A stretch of DNA of 46,885 bases from Vibrio fujianensis (GTDB lineage Bacteria; Pseudomonadota; Gammaproteobacteria; Enterobacterales; Vibrionaceae). Positions 8,283 to 15,111 of the stretch are shown here, in pieces. The position numbers were made by a program, and so were the translations under genes. Every line of letters starts with the position of its first letter. Within the stretch, counting starts at the first letter, position 1. The notes under the pieces were generated by a model, which made no database searches, was not told the origin of the DNA, and worked only from the letters and a program-made list of their open reading frames with translations. The stretch covers positions 1 to 46,885 of the forward strand of contig NZ_NBUS01000035.1 of assembly GCF_002749895.1 (NCBI RefSeq), given 5' to 3'.

Positions 8283-8452
8283 GCACGGTGACCATTGAGA
8301 CCAAACATAAAGTCGTACATTTTGAAAATGTGACGACATGGCAACCCGCTACGCTTCCGTCACACTTTTGCTCCGCAAAAGATGCACGGAAGCTGCGGGC
8401 AAGAGAAGGCTCTCTTGACTCTCTAACTCGACCTCAGGGAGGTCGAGAATGA
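8279..8452 (+). CDS. Small hypothetical protein, 57 aa, between integrase and relaxase
   Basis: The gene is too short for usual ORF cut-offs. ATG at 8279 overlaps the integrase stop (ATGA) and is preceded by GGAGAG. Its own TGA (8450-8452) overlaps the relaxase ATG at 8449, again as ATGA. Two successive 4-base overlaps and a Shine-Dalgarno argue that it is translated. The protein starts MSTVTIETKHKVVHFENV and ends rich in Arg, Gly and Ser. I recognise no family. The second half of the gene encodes three nucleic-acid hairpins (8345-8447), so its sequence may be constrained by DNA or RNA structure as much as by protein. It may serve chiefly to couple translation or open those hairpins. Confidence 0.6.
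   Translation: MSTVTIETKHKVVHFENVTTWQPATLPSHFCSAKDARKLRAREGSLDSLTRPQGGRE
8345..8399 (+). repeat. 55-base multi-segment hairpin
   Basis: Three nested perfect stems: CCCGC/GCGGG (8345-8349, 8395-8399), GCTTCCGT/ACGGAAGC (8353-8360, 8386-8393) and TTTTGC/GCAAAA (8366-8371, 8375-8380). The inner stems are separated by a symmetric 5/5 internal loop and capped by TCC. It totals 19 paired bases inside the 57-codon gene. It could be part of an oriT, a recombinase substrate or an RNA regulator. Confidence 0.75.
8400..8417 (+). repeat. Short perfect hairpin, second of three
   Basis: CAAGAGA and TCTCTTG pair over 7 bases around an AGGC loop, directly abutting the large hairpin at 8345-8399. Confidence 0.6.
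8427..8447 (+). promoter_or_regulatory. Hairpin sequestering the relaxase ribosome binding site
   Basis: CTCGACCTC (8427-8435) and GAGGTCGAG (8439-8447) are perfect complements around an AGG loop, 9 base pairs ending one base before the relaxase ATG. The relaxase Shine-Dalgarno AGGGAGG lies in the loop and right arm. In mRNA this would hide the site unless ribosomes translating the 57-codon gene open it, giving translational coupling. Confidence 0.65.
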
Positions 8453-9963
8453 GAACAATCAGACTATTCCACCGACGAATGAATTACTCTTCAACTACAG
8501 AAAGTCGTGTGAAATGCGAACACTCTCTTGCGCATTCACTGCGGATTGCTCCTCCAACTAATGCCAAAATATCCAAGAAACTTGAGTGGAACGAGGAGCT
8601 AAGTCAACACAATTTCATGTGGATAAACAACCATATTTCTCCAATAGAATCTTGGACTGAAGCTGAGCGGCTTGAACTCTTGTATAAGATTGTTCCACAG
8701 CCACGTATTCACAACCAATTAAAGCTTCAAACACAGCAGCGCCAGTATCGCCGAAAAATGAAAAACGCAATAGATAGTGAAATCAAAAGTGGTAACACGG
8801 ATGCTGCTAAGTTTTTGCAGAGTATTTTAGAAACTGATGGTCATGTTTCGTACTCCTCTATTCAGAAGTTTTCTCTTTTGACAATGCAGCGCAAGAAACA
8901 GCGTCTCAAGATGCTAGAGACTTATCTGAACGCTCACAATCAGCTACAACACAGAGCGCCGACTAATAACATATTCATCCAAGAAGGGATTTTTAAGATC
9001 CCTCACAGATGGGAGGTTGGTAGTGATCTGGTGAATGCATCGGACTATATCGAGTTCACTCGGCTATTCCTTGTTCATTATTTCCCAGACTATGAAATTA
9101 AAACAATTATTTGCCATGACGATGAAAGGGATAAAAACCAAAACACAGGGTGCCACACACATTATTTTTTATCTGCGTTGAATCAGAAAACCAACAAATT
9201 TGATCTTCACAAACGCCAAATACAAGTTGTGAGCGAATACATAGAAAAAGTTACAGGGGTAAAGGATTTCTTTCCGAATGATTCAAAGTTGACACGTGAG
9301 GAGACACAAGACTTTGGGCATTACTTTCAACGAATGGTTCAGGATTTTGCGAATAAGCATTTGTGTCGTTCAAAGGGGTTGTTAGTTGAGTTTTCTACTG
9401 AAACAGAAAGGAGAACAAAGCAGCGTAAAGAAATGGATCAGCAAGCAAAACTTCCGAAAAGCCAGAGGAAAAACAACTTAAATAACTACTTGCTCAAAAG
9501 ACAAGCAATACAACGCAAGGAACTCGCGAGTGATATTGAAGCTGGAAGAAGTGAACTAGACGACATTAAAACGCAAGTTGCTATTTCTACAGGCGAAAAC
9601 GAAATGATCAATGAACTAAAAAGGCAAAATAGCCGAGATATTTCTGCTGAGAAAAAAGAAATCGTTCAATTGCGTGCTGAAAAGCACGCTTTAGAAAAGT
9701 TAGTTCAAAGCTTAAAAGATGACATCATCCGTCCTTTAAGCAAGTTCTGTCAGTCAGTTTTCTTGGGTTTGAAAGCTAAAGAATCAGGTCAATCACGGAT
9801 GGTTGAATCATTCTTGGATAACGCCATGAAAGATATGTTGAACCTGCCACCCAGCATGCAGGTAAAAGCAAAGCTGCTGTTGGAATCAGTAGAACTACGC
9901 AAAAGTAATCTTGAGCGCAATAAGACCGACCAAAAGTCAGAAAGCGATACGTTTGAAAGGTAA
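8449..9963 (+). CDS. Mob/Pre-family-like relaxase (plasmid mobilization/recombination protein)
   Basis: This 504-aa protein probably nicks an origin of transfer and pilots single-stranded DNA when a conjugative helper is present. The key motif is H-D-D-E at 223-226 followed by C-H-T-H at 235-238. It matches the HxDE...HxH metal-binding signature of Mob_Pre relaxases, and the surrounding pattern (fl...FPDYEIKTIICHDDE...HtHyFl) fits. Unlike classical members, about 200 residues precede the motif. Residues about 370-470 are charged coiled coil (AEKKEIVQLRAEKHALEKLVQSL), ending in a basic, polar tail. The ATG overlaps the preceding stop by 4 bases, and its ribosome binding site lies in a hairpin. 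No coupling protein or type IV secretion gene is nearby, so it would depend on helpers. The relaxase call is moderate and rests on the one motif. Confidence 0.65.
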   Translation: MRTIRLFHRRMNYSSTTESRVKCEHSLAHSLRIAPPTNAKISKKLEWNEELSQHNFMWINNHISPIESWTEAERLELLYKIVPQPRIHNQLKLQTQQRQYRRKMKNAIDSEIKSGNTDAAKFLQSILETDGHVSYSSIQKFSLLTMQRKKQRLKMLETYLNAHNQLQHRAPTNNIFIQEGIFKIPHRWEVGSDLVNASDYIEFTRLFLVHYFPDYEIKTIICHDDERDKNQNTGCHTHYFLSALNQKTNKFDLHKRQIQVVSEYIEKVTGVKDFFPNDSKLTREETQDFGHYFQRMVQDFANKHLCRSKGLLVEFSTETERRTKQRKEMDQQAKLPKSQRKNNLNNYLLKRQAIQRKELASDIEAGRSELDDIKTQVAISTGENEMINELKRQNSRDISAEKKEIVQLRAEKHALEKLVQSLKDDIIRPLSKFCQSVFLGLKAKESGQSRMVESFLDNAMKDMLNLPPSMQVKAKLLLESVELRKSNLERNKTDQKSESDTFER

Positions 9964-10008
9964 GTTAGTTAAGTTCTTAACTTACTAACTTACTAACTTA
10001 CTAACTTT
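9962..10008 (+). repeat. 8-bp iterons with inverted flank before the kfrA-like gene
   Basis: TAACTTAC occurs three times in perfect tandem (9978, 9986 and 9994), followed by the near copy TAACTTTC (10002). Just upstream AAGTTAGTTAAGTT (9962-9975) is the inverted form. The array fills the gap between the relaxase and the KfrA-like gene. KfrA proteins repress their own promoter through repeats, so this is a likely operator or a partition-type site. Confidence 0.75.
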
Positions 10009-10039
10009 CATTAAAAAAACAATAATAATGGTGAACCGC

Positions 10040-11047
10040 ATGGCAAGACCGAAAACTTACACTGATGAAGACCTCATCCAAGCCGCTAATGAGCTGATTA
10101 GCAGAGGAAAGAAGCCCAGCGGGTGGCGAATTAGAGAGTATTTACAACGAGGAAAAAGCTCTTCGATTCAGGCTGATCTGGAAAAGCTCATTGCTGACGG
10201 TAGGATTCCAGAAGCACAAAATGATCCCCCATCAACAACTACTCAAGTAAGAACCTCATATGAGCTACCAGCGGAAATTCAAGAGCTTCTCGAAAGAAAG
10301 GAACATGATATCTCCACATCACTTCGAGATATTGTTATCGCTATGAATGACTGTATTCATACCCATTTTGAGTCAATTACTTACACACGCATTAGAGAAG
10401 CAGAGGCAATCAGCCAACACGCGATCAAACAAAAAGAGCAGTCTGAGGGAGAAGCTTTGGATATTGAACAGACTCTCCAAAGGGCTACAGATGCAAATGA
10501 TGAACTAGAGGAGAAAATTGAAGCTCTGCAATCTGAGCTAGTCGAATCACAACACGAGAAATCTGAGTTACTAAAAAATATCAGTCAACTTACGAGTTCA
10601 CTCAATCAAGCAAATGACAGGTTAGAAAACCAGCAAGATACCATTTGTGGTCTCCAAGCCAGTCTATCAAAAGTCGAGAAAGCGCATTCAGCACTAACAG
10701 TACAACGAGAATATGCACTTAACGATGTGGAAAGGCTTGAATCTCAGCTGACTGAACTATCTGAACGCTATGAGAGCACTTGTCTCAAATTAACTGAAAG
10801 TTCGATTAAGCTACAGTCAATGACAGAAGCACTGGAAAATTCTGAACGTAAGTTAAGCACTGTCCAGGATGAAAATACCGATCTTTCAGTAAATTATCGA
10901 ATCTTAGAGAGTAAGCTACATGAGTATCAATCTAATATCGCAGAACTTAACCGTGTAAATCATGAACTTGAGAAGCAGCTGACGTACTTTTTAGAAGAAA
11001 CTGACTCCATTTGTGATGCTGTCAATGACTCATCAAGTGGACACTAA
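10040..11047 (+). CDS. KfrA-like DNA-binding protein with long coiled coil
   Basis: The protein is 335 aa from ATG at 10040, chosen because GGTGA lies five bases upstream; ATG at 10028 is in frame without a ribosome binding site. Residues 1-55 match the KfrA N-terminal DNA-binding domain: ARPKTYTDEDLIQAANEL, then GKKPSGWRIREYL and SSSIQADLEKLI. From about residue 105 to the end nearly everything is heptad-like coiled coil. KfrA proteins bind operator repeats upstream of their own gene and form filaments that help plasmid maintenance. On an integrated element this suggests control of the integrase-relaxase operon or stabilisation of an excised circle. It follows the relaxase by 76 bases that carry 8-bp iterons. 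Confidence 0.8.
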   Translation: MARPKTYTDEDLIQAANELISRGKKPSGWRIREYLQRGKSSSIQADLEKLIADGRIPEAQNDPPSTTTQVRTSYELPAEIQELLERKEHDISTSLRDIVIAMNDCIHTHFESITYTRIREAEAISQHAIKQKEQSEGEALDIEQTLQRATDANDELEEKIEALQSELVESQHEKSELLKNISQLTSSLNQANDRLENQQDTICGLQASLSKVEKAHSALTVQREYALNDVERLESQLTELSERYESTCLKLTESSIKLQSMTEALENSERKLSTVQDENTDLSVNYRILESKLHEYQSNIAELNRVNHELEKQLTYFLEETDSICDAVNDSSSGH

Positions 11048-11093
11048 AGTATGCTATGGTTACTCCTATCGTCTACTTATCACACTAAACAAT

Positions 11094-11615
11094 ATGGATA
11101 TTCAAACGGCGTTAGAACGTCTGCATAAATTTGATAGGCAACGCATTTATGTATATACCAAGCGCAACTTGCGAAGAGTATTTTTTGATGACAGTGAAGA
11201 AGCTTTTAAGCAAAGTTTACCGCGTTTAATCAAGTTTGGGGTACTAGAACGAGCTTGCCGAGGCGTTTATGTGTTTGCTTTAAGTCGCTACAGAGGTTGT
11301 TATACCATTGAATATGTGGCTAAAAGTCTACGTCGTGGTGAATACAATTACATCTCGCTTGAATCTGCTCTTTCAGAATATGGCGTAATTTCTCAGATTC
11401 CGATTGATCGTCTGACAGTAATGACTACTGGTCGAAAAGGTGTATTCAAGACTCCATACGGGGTGATCGAATTTACACACACTGATCGCTGCGATATCGA
11501 TATTCTGAACAATACAATACTGTATGACAGACCACTAAGAATCGCCACGGAGTCTGCGGCGATTCGAGATTTGAAGCGGGTTGGTAGGAATACTCATCTG
11601 ATAGAAACGTACTAA
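11094..11615 (+). CDS. AbiEi-like type IV antitoxin (orphan)
   Basis: The protein is 173 aa from the ATG at 11094 (MDIQTALERL); the open frame extends upstream to 11013 but overlaps the previous gene. The first 60 residues look like a winged helix with FGVLERACRGVYVFA, typical of AbiEi antitoxins. YNYISLESALSEYGVISQIP, and then a transcription-regulator-like C-terminal part (RLTVMTTGRKGVFKTPYGVIEFTHT), fit the same family. AbiEi normally represses and neutralises a nucleotidyltransferase toxin, AbiEii, encoded directly downstream. Here the next gene is on the other strand and unrelated, so the toxin is missing. It may instead repress island genes. I see no clear Shine-Dalgarno. Confidence is good for the family, low for the role. 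Confidence 0.7.
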   Translation: MDIQTALERLHKFDRQRIYVYTKRNLRRVFFDDSEEAFKQSLPRLIKFGVLERACRGVYVFALSRYRGCYTIEYVAKSLRRGEYNYISLESALSEYGVISQIPIDRLTVMTTGRKGVFKTPYGVIEFTHTDRCDIDILNNTILYDRPLRIATESAAIRDLKRVGRNTHLIETY

Positions 11616-11631
11616 TTTCTTCCTATAGAAC

Positions 11632-13242
11632 TCAGTTAATCTGTATCAAACCGCCAAACTGATTAATAATTTTTGAAAAACTATCATTATGTAATGAAGA
11701 AAGTAGCTTTCCATCCTCATGATTACTGTAATCAATAGAAGTAATACCTTGATAATTATATTTATCTTGCTGATACTCTTGCTTTTTTAGAGTAGATGTT
11801 AAAATAACTTGTTTACCTAATGAAGTATATATATCAAGCATTTTCTCTTCTTTGTATGTAGAAAGCTCACCATCTCGAAACGAATCAACAACTATTGGGA
11901 AACGGTGGCCTAGCTCTTCGTTAATCGCCAAGGTTCTACAGAAATAATATTCTTGATTATCACTTCCAGAATAGACAGTATTTTTCTTTGAAAATAAATC
12001 TTCGAAATTTAATCTTCCACTTGGATCCACTTTTTTACAATACTTATTCATTAATAAAACCAAGTGATTAATAAAATCCTTACACTCAGTTTGAGTATCT
12101 TTAAATCCCTTTTTGATAGCATTAGCTGAGCTTTCTAATTCTTTTATCTCTTTAAGTAGATCACTTGCTTGCTTGTCATATTCTTCTTCAGAACGTATGT
12201 CATCGGAAAATAATGCAATTTGAAATAAATCAACAGGAGTTTCTTTCTGGATAGTTTTCAATTTATCTTGAAGAACATTTATTTCGTGAGTTAAAGATGC
12301 ACTACTCTCAATTCGAACTTCAATACTTTCGTCAATAGATTTTAGTATCTCATTTCTAACCTCAATATTGCTTACATCAAACTCTATTTCTTTGTTTTTA
12401 AAAACAATTCGATTCGACTTACAATCAGAACAAATAACCTCACCAAGTTCTAAACTTCTATTGAGTGAGTTTAACTCATTCTTTAACAACTGTAGCTTTT
12501 CAACTCTAATAGTTTCTCGGTTCCTTTTTTTCTGTCGTTCATTTATGTCTCTGGTTATTTCTTTAACTCGATTCCTTATTCTTTCTGCTCTCTCTGCATC
12601 TTGTGTTTTAGATGTTATTACAGATAGTGCTGGGTTTTTAGATACCAACATCATTTTTTTCAATATGGATTGCCGAGAAGCTTTTAAATTCTTTATCTTT
12701 TCTCTTCTTTCTACTTCATCGCCACTATCAAATATCGGTCTATCAATACCTTTCAACTGACAGAGCATAGATTTGAAGTCATCTTTTTTAAAGTAATTAC
12801 TTGAAATTAAACTAGAAGGGTTTCTTTTATCTTGGCCTATAAAAAACATCTCGTAAAAGGTAGACAAATCAACGGTAACATCAATACCATTTTTGTGAAC
12901 TTTAGGAAACGATCCAATTATCTTTGATAAAAATGTCCTTAAATCACTTTCCGAGTCAAATATTTTAATATTACTATTGAATTTCACTATAAAAGAGGAA
13001 CCTTTTCTAATGAAATGATAATCAACAAAATCAATTTCTAGCTTAGTATAAAAGTAATATGACTTATAATCAAAACCTTCTGGCCAAATAGGGCTATTCC
13101 CAATAGCGTAAAACATTCCTTGTAATACCAGAGTTTTCCCTCGATTATTGTCATCACTAAATATTACATTTACATTATTATTGAATCTTTTCTCGCAATA
13201 TGATTCGTTGCCATTTCCAATCGCAAACTCTTTAAATATCAT
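11632..13242 (-). CDS. Rad50/SMC-like ATPase of a predicted two-gene defence system
   Basis: The protein is 536 aa. The N-terminal P-loop is atypical: FSDDNNRGKTLVLQGM keeps GKT but lacks the first Gly. Residues 180-265 and 300-400 are coiled coil, separated by a zinc-hook-like CSDC (near 270-273). The C-terminal head has GSDNQEYYFCRTLAI, a signature-like segment, and RFPIVVDSFRDGELS, a Walker-B-like strand with Asp but without the usual Asp-Glu pair. This organisation, a small Rad50-like head with a short hook, is seen in ATPases that accompany nucleases in defence loci, such as ABC-three-component systems. Its ATG overlaps the upstream nuclease gene by 11 bases. Membership of a named system is inference. 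The gene is distinctly AT-rich. Confidence 0.7.
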   Translation of the reverse strand: MIFKEFAIGNGNESYCEKRFNNNVNVIFSDDNNRGKTLVLQGMFYAIGNSPIWPEGFDYKSYYFYTKLEIDFVDYHFIRKGSSFIVKFNSNIKIFDSESDLRTFLSKIIGSFPKVHKNGIDVTVDLSTFYEMFFIGQDKRNPSSLISSNYFKKDDFKSMLCQLKGIDRPIFDSGDEVERREKIKNLKASRQSILKKMMLVSKNPALSVITSKTQDAERAERIRNRVKEITRDINERQKKRNRETIRVEKLQLLKNELNSLNRSLELGEVICSDCKSNRIVFKNKEIEFDVSNIEVRNEILKSIDESIEVRIESSASLTHEINVLQDKLKTIQKETPVDLFQIALFSDDIRSEEEYDKQASDLLKEIKELESSANAIKKGFKDTQTECKDFINHLVLLMNKYCKKVDPSGRLNFEDLFSKKNTVYSGSDNQEYYFCRTLAINEELGHRFPIVVDSFRDGELSTYKEEKMLDIYTSLGKQVILTSTLKKQEYQQDKYNYQGITSIDYSNHEDGKLLSSLHNDSFSKIINQFGGLIQIN

Positions 13243-14296
13243 TATTTATACCCTGAACGATCAATGAAATTAAAAACAAAATTGATAATTTATCTAAGTG
13301 TGGGGGAGTTTTCTTTACTTCTTCTTCAATGTAAGAATATAAATGATAAACATCTAATGTTTCAAATTTCTTTATGCCCTTTATTATTTTTTCTACTAGA
13401 TTCCAAAAATATTTTGACGTGCCTTTATCAAAGAAAGTTCGGCTTAATCTAGAGTTGCAATCAATAATTACGTCATTCATATCATCAAAGCTGGTGCTTA
13501 ACCCTTCTTTATGTATCACTTCAAAAAATCTTGTTGGTAAGCTATCTTCTTTAAAAATATTTGAAACCCCAATCAACCTGCTTATTATCAATGAGTGAAG
13601 TTTATCTTTTGTTAAATATCGATTAAGATTAAGAACTTCACTTGGAGATGATATCGATATATTTTCAATTTCACTATTTTTAAGCGATGATTGAACATCT
13701 CTTATTTCGTTAAAAATATTCTCATATGTTGTATCACTGATAATTTTTTTAGCTCTAAACTTCGTTACTTTTTTTATATAGTCTGAGCAGCTTTTTTTGT
13801 CACCAAAAAAGGTGATAGATCTTAAAAAAGAATCAAGCATGCTTTCATCAATGCTGCCATGGTTTTTTACAATAACTTCCCGTAGCTTCTTTTCTATTCT
13901 AGTTTTTGTTTTAGGAACTATATTGTCATACCCAAAGCAATCAGCTTTGCTATCTATAAGGTACGAAGCATCTAGTGGTTTACTGAACAATACATAGTCA
14001 TTAAATGTAAAATCTGAAATATGGTTGTCGTAGAGCGTATATAGGCTTGAACCGATAAGTGATGGGGTAAATTTAGTATAGTTTTTACTTTGAACATCCA
14101 GCATTAAATCAAATGACTCATTCACTCCCGTTACATCATTGAAGCAATCAATAACAACTATATCAACTTTTTCACTATCTTTTCTCATACCAAATAGATA
14201 AAGCAAAGACTTAGTTTCATAGTCTGCTGATTTCTTGTTGTTTAGTTCAGTATTTTTGAATATGTACACGATCTTGGTGCCTTCCAATACAGACAA
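13232..14296 (-). CDS. DUF4297-like PD-(D/E)xK nuclease, partner of the SMC-like ATPase
   Basis: The protein is 354 aa. The first 110 residues contain a plausible PD-(D/E)xK core. YETKSLLYLFGM supplies a helix with Glu, IVVIDCFNDVTG the Asp strand, and LDVQSK the QxK catalytic end; then TPSLIGSSLYTLYDN follows. This order resembles the dsDNA endonuclease domain of DUF4297/Cap4-type effectors. The remaining 240 residues are helical with no motif I recognise and may bind the ATPase. The stop lies 11 bases inside the ATPase gene, so the two form one operon. I infer that the ATPase senses or clamps DNA and that this protein cleaves it. The nuclease assignment is by pattern only and could be wrong. 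Confidence 0.6.
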   Translation of the reverse strand: MSVLEGTKIVYIFKNTELNNKKSADYETKSLLYLFGMRKDSEKVDIVVIDCFNDVTGVNESFDLMLDVQSKNYTKFTPSLIGSSLYTLYDNHISDFTFNDYVLFSKPLDASYLIDSKADCFGYDNIVPKTKTRIEKKLREVIVKNHGSIDESMLDSFLRSITFFGDKKSCSDYIKKVTKFRAKKIISDTTYENIFNEIRDVQSSLKNSEIENISISSPSEVLNLNRYLTKDKLHSLIISRLIGVSNIFKEDSLPTRFFEVIHKEGLSTSFDDMNDVIIDCNSRLSRTFFDKGTSKYFWNLVEKIIKGIKKFETLDVYHLYSYIEEEVKKTPPHLDKLSILFLISLIVQGINNDI

Positions 14297-14495
14297 CTAT
14301 TCTGTCACTTTCTTATGCAACCAAATGTATCATTCATCTCATAAGGAGGGGAAGTATTGAAAGCTCTAAACGTGACGTAATTTAATAATATCAACTAAAT
14401 ACAACGACATTAGGTTCGCATAGAAGCAAAACTAGTTTTCCTCATACCTTTTGGGCCTTCTTGGACGAGGCAGTGTGACTAATATATAATAAGTT
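14297..14495. other. Spacer downstream of hipB-like gene, no hipA
   Basis: Two hundred bases where a HipA kinase gene would be expected after a HipB gene on the minus strand. All frames are interrupted within about 20 codons. A minus-strand frame near 14440-14470 reads PRPRRPKRYEEN before a stop, too short to claim as a remnant. The promoter of the leftward nuclease-ATPase pair must lie here. Confidence 0.45.
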
Positions 14496-14750
14496 CTACC
14501 AATCATCAGGATCACGAAGCTTTTCTTGTTCACGGCTTACAGCTTTGTCTTGAATATGTAGCTCAAGATCTAGTGATGACAGCAGGCGCATCAGACTTTC
14601 GATACTGGACGAAGCTGGATCTCGTTCGAGCTTTGATACAGTTGTCTGTTTTAAACCAACAATATCTCCGACTTTGGTTTGGTTTCGCCTTTGATTCCTA
14701 CGTACATCACGCAAGTATATTCCCAGTTGCTTAGGACTTGTTATGAGCAT
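14496..14750 (-). CDS. HipB-like HTH repressor (orphan antitoxin)
   Basis: The protein is 84 aa with ATG at 14750 preceded by GGAGGAAG, a strong site; a TTG start at 14762 would lie in that site and is rejected. Residues 5-66 are a Cro/C1-type helix-turn-helix (LGIYLRDVRRNQRRNQTKVG, DIVGLKQTTVSKLERDP, SLMRLLSSLDLELHI), and this C-terminal pattern is characteristic of HipB. HipB normally binds operators upstream of hipBA and neutralises the HipA kinase. No hipA follows. Three dyads lie directly upstream. The protein is therefore either a leftover antitoxin or a repressor of itself and of the island. Confidence 0.8.
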   Translation of the reverse strand: MLITSPKQLGIYLRDVRRNQRRNQTKVGDIVGLKQTTVSKLERDPASSSIESLMRLLSSLDLELHIQDKAVSREQEKLRDPDDW

Positions 14751-14768
14751 ATCTTCCTCCAATGTAAA

Positions 14769-14843
14769 TTAACCCCTACAGAGGATAATAGCACTTTAAC
14801 CCCTAAAGGGGTTAATGTAAATTTTACCCGCGTACAGGGGTAA
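14769..14843 (-). promoter_or_regulatory. Three operator-like dyads and promoter of the hipB-like gene
   Basis: The central dyad is TTAACCCC-N4-GGGGTTAA (14796-14815), perfect in both arms. A second, TTAACCCC-N4-GAGGATAA, lies at 14769-14788. A third, related TTACCC/GGGTAA pair, lies at 14824-14843. On the minus strand an extended -10 element (TGC-TATTAT, 14793-14785) sits between the first two, so bound repressor would cover the promoter. Autorepression by the HipB-like protein is the natural reading. Confidence 0.7.
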
Positions 14844-15045
14844 TCAGTCATAGCTAGGATTAAGAGGTTTAGTTGGCAAGGTAAGGATGTTAGAAAATAT
14901 TTTGGCTTATATGCTTGATGCCCTTGCTAAGTTCGATTGTTTTCGTATACTGATCGTGATTAACATTCGTCAACGTGACATTTGATTGATGAACGTAGAA
15001 AGCTAGAAAATTCAAGAGCTTGATATATATAGGTTTTCAAAGAGA

Positions 15046-15073
15046 TGGGGTTCAAATCCCTATCTCTCCGCCA
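15046..15073 (+). tRNA. 3' end of a serine tRNA gene (attachment-site remnant)
   Basis: TGGGG-TTCAAAT-CCCTA forms a T arm, followed by TCTCTCC (3' acceptor strand), discriminator G and encoded CCA. The 3' acceptor strand TCTCTCC would pair with the GGAGAGA 5' end typical of tRNA-Ser. The expected upstream body (D arm, anticodon, variable arm) is absent: about 90 bases upstream there is no GGAGAGA. It is thus a fragment such as tyrosine integrases leave at one end of an island. Confidence 0.8.
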
Positions 15074-15078
15074 CTATT

Positions 15079-15110
15079 AAAAAAGCCGCTAATTTATTAG
15101 CGGCTTTTTT
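15079..15110 (+). terminator. Strong rho-independent terminator after the tRNA end
   Basis: AAAAGCCGCTAAT and ATTAGCGGCTTTTTT form a long GC-rich stem with a T tract only 6 bases after the CCA. This is presumably the native terminator of the serine tRNA gene, so host chromosome begins here. Confidence 0.9.
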
Positions 15111-15111
15111 A

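Noticed and set aside
12368-12760. Plus-strand 130-codon open frame opposite the SMC-like ATPase
   Set aside because: Its composition (Ser, Phe, Leu runs) mirrors the coiled-coil coding strand; a shadow ORF.
14420-14480. Possible hipA remnant after the hipB-like gene
   Set aside because: Only a dozen residues of open frame (PRPRRPKRYEEN), with no recognisable HipA motif.
14844-15045. A complete tRNA gene ahead of the tRNA-Ser 3' end
   Set aside because: No GGAGAGA 5' acceptor strand, anticodon arm or variable arm is present at the needed distance.
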